Shown here one piece after another: positions 48,439 to 61,000 of a stretch of DNA of 64,000 nt. The position numbers were made by a program, and so were the translations under genes. The stretch lies in the NCBI RefSeq assembly GCF_001039355.2, contig NW_019775638.1:72189-136188 (forward strand), read 5' to 3'. The stretch's first letter is position 1, and each line of letters starts with the position of its first letter. Under the pieces are notes generated by a model. The model made no database searches. It worked only from the letters and a program-made list of their open reading frames with translations, and was not told where the DNA came from. The DNA comes from Lingula anatina (lineage: Eukaryota; Brachiopoda; Lingulata; Lingulida; Lingulidae).

Positions 48439-50778
48439 ACCCCGCCCGACGCTCACTCCGCCATTCTGAGCGCTTCAACATGACTATAAACATCTTGCAA
48501 TAGTGTTAATTCTTGGATTATGTCATGATATGATGCGACATAAACTGATTTCTACAAGAATTTCTTTTAATTTTTATGTAGTATTGAAATGTTTCTTGGT
48601 GCCCTTAGCATTCCCAACACCACCATGCCCCACATTAAAAAACATTGCTTTATATGTATTGATGTATTCTTCCATTTTTCTACTTTTTTTCGCTCCCATC
48701 TACTTACCATTCTCATTTTAAATTGAGCCTTTTTAAAATGTTATTGATATTTTACTCTGCATGACAGCTTGATGTCCTAAGCACGCGATTATTCTGCTTA
48801 TATACATAAATCCGGTCCTGCTACGATACAAAAAGCAATATGGAAACTTTTAGGTATTTAAATTACTCTTTATGTTTAACATAAGGTGTTGTCTACCATG
48901 GCTTTAGACTTATAATTAGTATATGTATAAAATAATGAAAGTACGCGTACGGTGCGTTTTACACAAATTTAAGGAGATGCTTTCTACAGGCCTTAAAGAA
49001 AATAATGTACAAGAAAAAGACCTGTGTGTGTTTGTTCGTTTGTACGTTTGCCTGTTCGCTTTTGCGGTTGGGTAGTTGTACTTTATTTCATGTTCAACCA
49101 GGAGATAATCTCATAAAATTTACATGTGTATCTTCCCAAAACCTGAAGAGCAGACCGCACTCGAGCCTTAGCGCATAAACAAACCTACAACCGGTGAAGT
49201 CCTTCATTCACTACAATGCACTCAGCTCTTGATAACAAAAATGTCACACGTTCAATTCTATGTGTATGTGTTAACAAATTATCACATCTCAATTGGAAAC
49301 AGTTTTTAACATCACTTTTTATCGCTTATGCCATATCAAACATGCTTTGTGGTACAAAAAAAAAACAATATTCCGCTGTTCATATCCTTTTTTTCTTCTA
49401 GAAAATTTGGAACGTGCACCCCCCTCAAATCTGCACCCATTTGGTAACTTTATCTTTTAATCATGAAGGGACATCTTCATTCAAGAGCTCTCAGATTTGC
49501 TATAATGAGCCTCACCTACGACAGTGCTAACATTACTTAAAATACCCCCACAGGACAGGACTCTACCAGGGCGACTGATAGATTTTTACAGATATTCACA
49601 GATGTGTCTCTAGCTAGATAGATGGTCATTTTGAGCTGAAGTCACCCTGTTGAGGAATCCCATGTGGCTGACTGGGTGACTTCAGTCCAAAATGACCATC
49701 TATCTAGCTAGAGACATATCTGTGAATATCTGAACTGGATTCTTCCTCCTCACTAATAGAGGTCGGTAAGGTGATGCCGTCTTTTTGTATCTTTCTTATT
49801 ATTATTTTTCTATTATTTTTGTCAAAATTCTCACAATACAAGATGTGCAGAAAAATAGCTTGAGAAATATAGGCCTATGTGAAAATATTGTAAAAAAAAA
49901 CATCTCTCTGTGACTCGGATAGCATGTACGAACGAGATGATCTTACTTGCGACGAATATTTCGAAAAAATGCGAATCCGTCAACGAAGACAAAGGTTTTG
50001 CAGGCTGTAACTTAATGAATTGAATAGTTCGCAGTGCTTTACTATGCTGAAACAAACGAAAAAAGTAGGCCCTATATTTAATTTGATTAATGGAGGCACA
50101 TGTAGAAATAGAAATTGGAAATAATGGATGCATGTAACATTTGCTTAGTGTTTATTTTTATGTCATGTTAAGAGTTGTTGTAACTTTATCTTTAATAGAG
50201 CTCCAACATGAAAATAATGTTTTTGGGCTTAATAGGAATTTTGAACCACACAGTGTTCTGCACTGTTTTATTCCCCGTTTATTTTTTCAATTTTTCATTT
50301 TCTTTAATCAGTCGTAAATTGGAATAAATACATTTAAGTTAATATGGAAAACAATTGCGTCTGTCGGTATGAAAACCTCACTGCATTCAAACAAAACATC
50401 TGGTACCCAATATTGACTTTTCACTCAAAACGTGAATAGTTTAAAATCTAGCATTTCTGTACCTCTGTTAACGTATAGACAATGCCCCCCATTGTGTTTT
50501 TCTGTTCGATTGCATCAGTTGCGCTGCGCCTTTCTGTGCGTCGCGTTTGAATATTGTGACTGTTTACCTGACTCAAACAGCTGTACAGGTAAACACACAG
50601 GTAATAAAAGCGACATCACGTGACTTAACGAATCTCTCCGCCATTTTGAAGGTCATTATAGAAGCTGTAAAATATAGGTCATTTCGCCACACAAGTTGTC
50701 GTAGGAGAGGCGTTAAACTGCCTGGAATGGTGGTAGTAAGCTTGTTAAGTGTCACAGTGGATTAATTAAAAGGTGAAG
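48439..50778. other. Intergenic DNA between gene G and the LIM gene
   Basis: No gene is seen except the hairpin at 49589-49732. The last few hundred bases are presumably the LIM gene promoter and 5' UTR. No TATA box is evident near the start. Confidence 0.5.
49589..49732. repeat. Long near-perfect hairpin (59-base arms)
   Basis: The left arm 49589-49647 (CAGATATTCACAGATGTGTC onward) and right arm 49674-49732 are inverted copies with very few mismatches, separated by a 26-base loop. Both strands could fold into a long stem. No open frame. It could be a foldback/MITE element or a transcribed hairpin. Confidence 0.88.
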
Positions 50779-53700
50779 ATGGCGTCGAGTCTCGAAATAC
50801 GACACCTTACGCAGTGCCACGGCTGCAGCGGTTACATTTACCCCGTGGAAACGTTCATAGACTATGGAGTCCTGTATCATCGCAACTGTTTCCGTTGCAA
50901 AGTGTGTCGGAGGAGGCTGAACGATAAGACAAAATACAGGTACTCGGAGTACGACTCTCTGGAGGACGTTTTCTGCTGGAAGCACGCGCCATGGCAGATC
51001 AACCCAGAGAAACAAAACAGCCTCCTTTCTTCCTCTGCCCTCTCGGGGAGTCAGATTAGTTTCTGGAGCGTTGACACCCAGGTAAGCGGCGTCATCAAGT
51101 GTTTAAAGCTTTGACAAAGTTAATGAGAGTCAAATGTGTCCCAGGCTAGTACCTGTAGGTGTTTGTCCGGACGATGAGTCGTTATTAATAAGTCATAAAT
51201 TCGGTAGCAAAGTCGTCGAATTCACAAGATTCCTGGCAGAATGTGATAAGCACCCTCAAAGTTTTTATTGCCCTGGAGCACATTATTCTGTCATAACAAG
51301 CTGGAAGTAGGGGGCAACATTTTATGGGAGTGCGGTGTGAGTTAGATAACGACGAATAATGTTGTGTGATTTATTATTATGTTAAATGCGTGATAAAGCT
51401 GTTTAACTTTGCTACTAGTACCTTAGGTTTGATGTATAGCCTACAGCATGTGAATAATGTGAGAGATTTTCCTACCTGCCGTGACCTGAGCATTTGTTTA
51501 CGTCGCATTCACGTTACGTGTCGAGTTCGGTGCAGCACACTGGGGTCTCTTGAGCAGAAAATAAGGAGGAGAAAAGTGGGGTATCTTGATACTCATCGGT
51601 CGTTAGGGTTCACCATTTCCACATAATGATTTGTGTTTTGTACTGGCACCTTTTTGATTAGAATTCATATAAAATATCAACTGTCAAACCTGCACAAAAT
51701 GCATTATAGTATATGCTGTTTATAAATAGTGTCACCGACTTCAAAACGATTTCCTTTGTTGTAGGGCCTATTGTGTGGTAGATTCTAACGGTGATTATTA
51801 AAGTGGATTAAGGACATTAGAAAATAGTTCAACAGATTACCTGAAATACTTCACCTAAAGTAACTTTCTAAAAGTGAACCACAGGTCAGAAACAAGAAAA
51901 GAAAACATCATCAGTTATGTTGTGCAGTTTTATCTTACAATCCCTGCAAGCACAGCACGTTTTATCGCGTTACTTTAACTTTTTGGGGGTTATAAAGACA
52001 ATACGGTAACTTTTTGATAACGTTTTGAGTTTGCTGGGGCAATAGTTTCTTCAAACAACAGAAATACTCAACAATTATTTAAATTCCGTATTGCCCCTTT
52101 TCCCGAAAAAAGTGCCTTGTAAAACACTGACATTTTGGAGTGGAGGTAACTTTGACTTTAACTGATGTTTGAAAAGCAGTTAAAGTAAAGATTCTTTTGA
52201 ACAGACATAGGAGAATCATCCCATTTCAAAGTCTTAAACGTTTGCGGACGTCACCTTACTCGACTGTGAAAAAAAAAAACGTTAAAAATGTGGGAGTGGC
52301 TCGCGCAAAGGTTAAAATTATCACAACACTGGATCTTTACATGCCGACTGCGATTTAAAAAAAATCAAAACAGCAACCCGCAGCAATAATACATTTTGCA
52401 TTAGGTTACATGTATGAGAATGAATGTAAACAACTTCAAAGTACCTTGCTTTTATATCTTAGCTGTGATTTGAAAAATTAGAGTACCTACCCGCAGCGAC
52501 GTTCATTATGCATAACATCACACCTAATGGTTTTAAATCAAAATGTGACATTTATTTCATACATTTTGTAGTGAAGATACATACACTAATGTTTAGTGTC
52601 CAAATTGCCAGAATGGAGTTGTACATTCAATTTTATAGAATAAGAAATATATCTTTGAAAATTATTTCACCAAGCTATGGAAACTCCCCTCCTATCCCTT
52701 TTTTTACTAGAATGACTGGACAAAACTGGCGATTATCTTAATATATGACATGGCACTCAGCAGACGACAAGCGAACAGCGTCCGGGTTTTACCTGTCTAA
52801 ATACGGCATCGTCGTCATCATCTTCGTCTTAGTCACCGGCCGGTCAGTCATGTTAAGTAAACAATTTGACATAAAGAAATAGATCGAAAACGAAAACCAT
52901 AAACCGAAATACCGTATAACTTGTGATAAACCATCTTGGAATGTTTGGTTGTTTGATAACGTGTCTGTGCTCTGAGTGGTTCATAAATAGTACAGTCATG
53001 TTCGAATTAAAAACAATTTCGATGTATTTGTTACGCGTTCGTGCCTAGAAATACAGATAAATCTTTAAAAGACTACTTTAGTATTAAAATATAGCAATAA
53101 AAACTTAACAAGGCATGTTACCATTGGCACGTAAGGTTGTTTATCAAGTTTTTTCCTCTTACAATTATTTGCCGATTTATCACTGTCTATCGGTTGAGTT
53201 GGTGACCTTGGTTGGCTCAAAAGAGAAAAGAAACACATACCATGTAAATAGATCCAAATGCTAAATTTGTTATTCGACGACCTCGTTGATCAATGCAGCA
53301 GTTTGTAAAGTGTTTTTTAAACACGGTAACATAAGTAATACGACATGACGCAATTACATTAATCAAATTACAATAATATTCAACATTCAAATCACATGAT
53401 CATAGTTTGGAGAAATATTTGAAGTTCTGAGGTTGCCTATACACGACAGGCGTTGTCACACTGAATTTTTTATTATTGGTCAGCTGCTTGCATGTCCTGA
53501 AAGTTGACCTAAATGTTCACAAGTAGGAATACATTTGTCGCAGCTCGTGCAACTCCACCCGTCTGTGTATATTTAACATTATTACTGTGAACTCTATCGC
53601 ACCTGCACAGTTATAGCAGTCACACTTCGTTCATGTGTGCTGTCTTATTATCTGTATCATTTCCCTGAATCATTTTAGAATATATTTGAAGAAAGAGGAG

Positions 53701-56700
53701 GGAACAAAATTAAGAAATGCAAATATGTACAGGTCATCAAATATTCTGTCTGATTAGTTGTGATGTGCTCATATCTCCCTTTCATTTTAGGAACTCCGTA
53801 AAGTCGGGGCCAATATTTGGAGCTTAATTTTAATTTGTACAAATTGTCTCATATCTAAACCAGTTTATGCAAACCATTTTCTTTTACATCTTTGTCATTT
53901 CACAGGCTATTATTTTGCATACTGTACACGTAGCAAACACTAGGTTTTTATTTAAACATCTTTTGGAGAATTTCAATAATTCATGATAGATAAACGTCAG
54001 TTTCTACATGTGCTATGATCCCCATTCTATTACAAGTAACCAAGCACTGGTGCTGGCCAGGGAAGTAATGGAATTGTCTTATTAGGTGTGTGCCCGACGT
54101 GCTTAAATTACGAGCTCTTATTCATGTTGCTGCGAGATTTACGGTGGGCCATTTTTCATTAGTGTGTAGACGTTATTTGACGGCTCAGTGATAGAAATGT
54201 ATCCTTATTTTCTTATGTGCGTGTGTGTATTTACAGACATCATGGTTTCCCGCTATTTTGTATTTTCCTCACTGACATTAAACGTCTTAATCAAACAAAA
54301 TAGCTGTCGCTTGGTGTCGTGAGTTAGGTTGGTTATTCGTCCAATGTATGTCATCGTTGTGACCGAGCTTTTTCATTTCATGAAATACCATAAAAATATC
54401 ACTGATATAAAAAATGAACATTATAAAGCGTTGGCAATAATCCAAAGTGTCGACGATAAGCCATTTTTACGACGGTCGTGGTTAGATGACTAATTTGGTG
54501 GCAGGGGCTTTAGGCCAGACTTGTATGCGTGTTTATGTCAGGAATATTATAATAAATGGTTCTAAGTTCTTCCGCAGCAGAATGTGACACCCTTTTAAGT
54601 AATCGCTTTTGGCTATAATAAGATTCTATTTTTGATACGTGCACCTTTAAAACAGGTGGACTTTCCTTGTTGTGGCCGTATCCCTAATGTGTGATTGGCC
54701 AGTTTGCACCTGTATTGATTGTCCATGTTCTGCTAAGTAAGGATGAGCAATTTCCCTTTGGTTGGACAGCTACATGTATGCCCCTTACTCCTTGGCCATT
54801 GTTTTTCATTCACTATAAAAGCGCCACCAGAGTATTTAATTCAGCTGATGATACACAATACAGTAAATCTGAAACTGAATATTTCAAGTCCTAGTACAAA
54901 TGAGACAAACTATATCAGGAAAAAATTAAACAAAAGTGAATTGACGGTTTCATGCAAATTACCACCGAAAAGTTATATTGGATATTTTGTATTACATCCT
55001 GATTTCTGAAATTTAAGACCACAATTTTGGTTTAATGTGACCCAATATACAACAGCAGTAGTCAAGTAAACGAAAAACGTACATTTAGTACTGGAAAGAT
55101 GAAAGTCCTCAAGACCAGTATGCATTGAACAACGCAACATTACCGGTATATTGTATTTATTACAGAAGCAATGCATTTCAAAGCACTTATATTTCAATCA
55201 AAATAATTACAGCCATCAACTAGACAGTAAAGAAAAATGATGGGAGAGGATCTCTTTTGACTTGATTGATATGATGTACTGATCATTATGTCGTTTGCAA
55301 AGAAAATGAGCCTACTGGCCAGCAACTGATGGGGGTAAATATTTCACAAATCGTTATGGAAAAAAGAACTTTGTTTGATAAACTCTCATCCATTGTTTCT
55401 GTAGGGCCTTATTACGGCCATTTACGCTATTTAACCTTACAACATATGCAAGGAGCTTATCGGTTCGATGTAATTTGATCCAATCTGTGAGGGGATTATC
55501 AGTAAGATTAACAAGATTATCGTAATTAACGATGATCAGTTCATTTTGCGACTGAGCACCTGCCAACCCGTGTAAAGAATTTAATCTACGCGAGTAAGGT
55601 GACCTGTGACAGGTGACATGCGACACATTTGGCACCGAAAGCCGTCCGTCAAAGATGTCATCCAGGTTGCATTAGATTATACTTGTCTTTTATACTTGTC
55701 TTGATTATCCTTGTCTATGGAATCGAATATAGAAAAAGCATCTAGTCAGTCGTACTAGTAGGCCTATATTGCTTAAGGAATGAATTTGAAGTGCCATTTT
55801 TTAGTTCTTAATCACCATCGCTTTAATGAATATCATTTTATTTAATTCGAAACTTAAGTATTATCCCATGAGAACTTATGAGCGTGCGTTTCAAGAATTA
55901 TTTTGTCTTCTCTTAGCTTCATTCAGTCGAACAGTTTTCGTGTGAAAATGCAATTTCTCAGCAGGCGATAGTATTGCCATTACTTTACAATGATGTAACG
56001 TGCACTCGAACATTAACACAGGAATCATGCGTATCTGATAAGAAAGTAGTGAGATGTAAGACAAGAAAAAACCCGCAGGCTGTCTATATAAATGTTTTAG
56101 GTCCCATTAAGCAAAGATAGATGTATAAGCAAATGCTTCACGGTAAAAAACATAGCGGTAGTACGTCTATATATTGACTTAAAACATGAGGATCAGTATT
56201 TAGGGGCCACCTCTATAGTTTAGAATAGGCGTGCATCAATGAAAATCTTGTTCTGTTAGTTACTTTGGGCACACTTGTTAATGAAATGAATGAAGGTAAT
56301 GCTGATTTTGATAATAAGACAGAAAATATTTCAAACTGATAAAAAATACGGGTTTACGAATCGGAAAAATATAAAATTTCTCGGTTTTCCTACCGTGCAC
56401 CGAGACTACAATAACCATAATAAATATATTAAAACAATGGGTAGTGCATTGACATGGATGTCTATTTTCTGGACGTTCCCTGTGGTTAATTATAGAATGA
56501 CCAGTGTGTCTGACCAATGGCCCAGATCACTGGCCATATCGGTGGACAGACAAAAGGGCTTGGCTCTTGACCTTCATTCACTCAGGTACTGCTATATAAT
56601 GTGTCTATACACACTGTGACACTCGTGTATCACACTTCACTTCTGTATTCACCGATTACCTGATAACATATGGTAATACACGATAACGTATGAGTTGGAT

Positions 56701-57967
56701 AGGATATCTTATATCAAAATTGCCGTGTGGGGTTAGGGGCGGGTTTAATAATTCATCTTATTCAGTGATGTCGTTTATTGCATCTGCTTATTCGCTGACA
56801 TAGGTAATGTGGGTACACAAATAATACATTATTGACATTGTGTTGTTTCACGTCATAGCCAGTCATACATGACTCTGTACTTGACCAACGTCGCCTTTAA
56901 ACTGATTCAACATATTTACCTATCGTATTACACGTGTTGCAGTGTGTGGTTGACATGGGGTAACGTTAAGCCCCAACAGGAGTCAAGTATATGTCATTAC
57001 CATTAACTCTGAAAAGGGGTCGTACCGGTAGTCACACATCAGGGATAACTCGGATACGATTAAGTCTATATCACCTCACTGAACGACCCATTTATTTGGT
57101 TCCCTGCCTCAGATTTTTTAAGTTGTACAAGTCGTTTAGTCTTCAAAAAATTAAATAGAGTTCCAATGATTATAACAAATCAAATTTTAAAATGCCATAC
57201 TAACATTTTAATGCCCATTTAGCAATCATGTCTGCCTGTCACTGTTTCTGTTTTGGTTCAGAATATTCTAAGGTACAGTTAGCTGAAATGATTTGGACAC
57301 AATCCGTCGTGTACATTGAAGCCTAGTGCAAGGGCACCTGTATAGTCCGCATACCAGAGATATTCTATGTTATCTAACGAACGATAATAGCTTATATAAG
57401 GTCGTCCGTGTTTATGTAGCAATTGATGTGAGGTATGCAACAATTGAAAACTACTCGGCCACGCAAGGCAGAAGTAAGCCTGTATGCCCCGGTGTGTAAT
57501 AATAATAATAATAATAATAATAGTAATACTAATAATAATAATGGAAAGAAACCAAATGTAACGTGTATGTTTCAATAACGTCCAAAGACTCACTATTTTA
57601 CATACGCTAAATATATGTTACTTGTAAAACAATAGGATGATTGGCTTAGCACAACGATTTAAGTTTTTCTATTTTCCTTTCATTTTAGTAATTGTAAATT
57701 ATTCTTTAAGTACAATGTATATTTTTAATATGACATAGTACGCTATATCAGGTACTGTATTTTAAGTTGAATAGTGCATATAACTGTTAAGTGCATTGGA
57801 GTGTATATACCTGGTAGTAGTATATAGTGTAGTATTCTTCTTATCATCAAGTCAGTTTACAAGCAATTAAGATGGCAACAGTAACTCCGGTAAATTGGCA
57901 TATCACTTTCCAGTTAGAGACTACGGAATCAAATTCTATGCAAGTCCTTTTCAAAGATATTCAGTAT

Positions 57968-58007
<40 letters not shown>

Positions 58008-61000
58008 TTGGAATGAGAAAAAATTACGCCCTCGAGATTCTTCTTACAGTTTTAAATGTTCACCACAATCCATAAGTCACACTAATCCATTCATGAAATG
58101 AGGAGAGAACAAATGTTTTGTTTCGATGAAGAACATACATGTGCCCCCAGAATTCTTAGCATAATGCATTTTACAGCAATTGCCAACATCCAACTTTCCT
58201 GATGTGGTACATCTCAAGCTTTTTTCTTTAAATATTATAGTCACTATTATCCTTCAATCATTCGGCCTGGAGTAATGTTACAGGCTGGTAATCTTGACAC
58301 CAACATTAGTGTACCCCATTGTAATCTCGCGCATTCACGTCACGTCCGAGATAAGGTCATCTAAGCACCATCAATTAATAGTCAGTGACAGTGTAGTGTG
58401 GATTCAACATGTCGACCAGGGGCATGTTTCCGTAAATTCTTTCAAGTAAGGGGATTATTAGGGGGATTAATGAATTGAGTAAGATTTTAGAGGCTTTTCC
58501 TTTTGTATGCACACTTACTTTCATTGCCAGGTTCTTAGTTTGGCAACCAAATATCTGAACTTCCTATATAACATTCCTTGAGATAATTGAAACATGATTT
58601 TTTTTACCTTTCAAGTGATTACTATTTGTGAAACCTTCTACAAGCTTTCTTTGTCAGTTTTCTCTAACATCTGCTTAAAGTTACATTAATAATTTCTTCA
58701 AACAGCCACTCAACTAAGTGTTATTCCCATGACAATATTTCATTGTTTAACAAGACGCCGTCATCACTGAATGACGGTGCAGGTGTTATAGTAGTCTCTA
58801 CCTGAGGAGTGCAGGAGTGGGGCTAACTCTATTTCCCAGAAGAATTTATTTCTGTTACTTATAGAGAGCATAACATAGCTAATGAAAGGCTTTGCGGTTC
58901 CCCCCGATAGCATTTTGCTATGCTTTTTTCATTTACCTGTGACGTTATCCATTTGATCTAAATGTTTTATTGTTGAGCTTAATCTTTATAATTGAAATCC
59001 ATTAAATCAGAGATGTTGACCCAGATACTGGCAGTTGATATGTCGATGCAGGTTGACACAGTAGTGAAGAATGAAACAGTCATTATACTATTGGATTAGG
59101 TTTTGCTTCTTGCGCTTAACTCTGGATTGCAACCGCGGTGTGATCAAAACACGGCGGGTCCAAAAGTTCATCGCAATTGAAAATAGCATTTACTATGTTC
59201 GTCTAGCATTTCGTCAACTTTTCTTTTTGTGAAAAAATTCATGAAACGATGTGGATCATAGGGACGTGCAGGAATATTGTAGGAATTCAGATGAGCAGAA
59301 ATTTAAAGTAGGGGTATGATTGACATAAAGCGATGGAAGCCATGCTCATATCGTTCAGATATTGTTAATCTGATGTTTATTTTACTTTTTAATTAATTGA
59401 TTAGTTTATCATTTTGTCAAATATGAAACAGGGCCTCTCGGTTTACTCAGGCCATGGTAAACTACAATAAACCCACATTTAGCGAACATTTCATTAATCG
59501 GAAATACGAGTTACCCCCTTTTCAACTCCAAAATGATCATTATTTTACTTTTATTTTCAGGATATTGAAAATGCTAGCCAGATGGACGTCGAAGAGCTCA
59601 AGAGGCGCAAACTTGAGCAACTCTACATTTTCCGCAAATTCGAGCGCCGTAAGGGGGACAACAGTGAGACAGCCTCCGTAATAAGTTCATTACCGGAAGA
59701 GTACCATGAAGACTCGCACAGCAGCCAGCAGTTGGTGGGAGATAACTTTACCCGTGAGAAACCTGTGCCAAAACAGCGCGGCAGAAGAGGTGAGAAAAAG
59801 GGCAAGGCCATCGCCGCCATCAACAATGCCAATCAAGATCAGGAAAAAGAAAATAATTACGTCCGCTCTGACATCAGGCAACAGCTTGATGATATCGGAG
59901 CCGAACTAGACGAGGCAGTTGATACAGAGTCCCTACAGGAGTTCGACCAAGAACCACGTCGCAAGAAACCAGCTCCGGTAGAACGCCGAATCAAAGCCAA
60001 AAAACAGGACCGCCTTGCGCCCGCAGAGACCCAAGATAATGCTCGGGCGAGCACACTGTCAGACGATGTGTTCATTGGTGCCCGGAACGACCAAAACATA
60101 GATAAAACAAACGAGAATTTCCAAAATCTCTTCATGGACCAGTTCCAGAAAGAACGCGAGGGTGAGGCTTATTACCCCGGGGAACTAAGCAGTGGTGAGG
60201 TCCGGCAAAAAGGGCGTAATGCACAGAGAGAGCGGGATCAACAACATGCACAGCAAACGGTCTCTCCATATGAGGATATTGATGACACAAACTTTGAGCA
60301 AGAGCCCAGGAGACGTGTGCCAAGAAGTGACGCCAGCGAGCAAGGAGCAGCGCTAAATCACCATGGTAACAGTGGTGTCACAAACTTTGATCAGGAACCA
60401 AGAAGAATTGGTCCACTTGGTAGCCAAGACGGCGATCAAGGAAAAGACCAGGAAAACGACCAGCTCACTAATTTCCCTATCTATTCACAGCCAGATAAGT
60501 CGAAGAAAAAGAAAAACAGAACCGGTGAAGGAGACGTAAATTCGGCAAACGAGTTAACAGAAAACGCTCAGAATCGAAAACCAGGAGGAAGGGACCGCGT
60601 GACCAACGGTCGTCCTCATGACGACCACCACCCAGAAGCAGAAAATCCATATGAAGAGATTGGACAACTTACGGATAAAATCCACGGACAATTGTATGAT
60701 GAACACGGCCAACCTGTTGAACAGCTAGGTCAACAATTATATGATGAGGATGGCCGCATTGTTGTTCAACCTAATAATCAACCCTACTATGATGAGTATG
60801 GTCGACTTGTTGGGCGAGCTAGGGAGCAGTGTTATGACGAAAATGGTCGGCCAATTACAAAGGTTGGCGAACAATTTTACGATGAAAATGGTCGTCTTAC
60901 AGACCAATCTAAGCAGCTGTACGACCAGCACGGCCGACCTATTGCCCAGCCTGGGCAGCAGTTTTATGATGACAACGGTCGCCCAGTTACCGCCAATGGT

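Larger units (their letters stand above)
51082..59560. other. 8.5-kb first intron of the LIM gene
   Basis: Donor GTAAGC and acceptor TTTTCAG. I found no further LIM exon, RNA gene or complete mobile element on either strand. It contains an (AAT)n and a (GA)n microsatellite. Long first introns often hold enhancers, but I can assign none. Confidence 0.65.

Noticed and set aside
50773-51114. Start at GTG 50773 and read-through to 51114 for the LIM exon
   Set aside because: GTG is not expected here; ATG at 50779 is used, and CAG|GTAAGC at 51081 is a strong donor.
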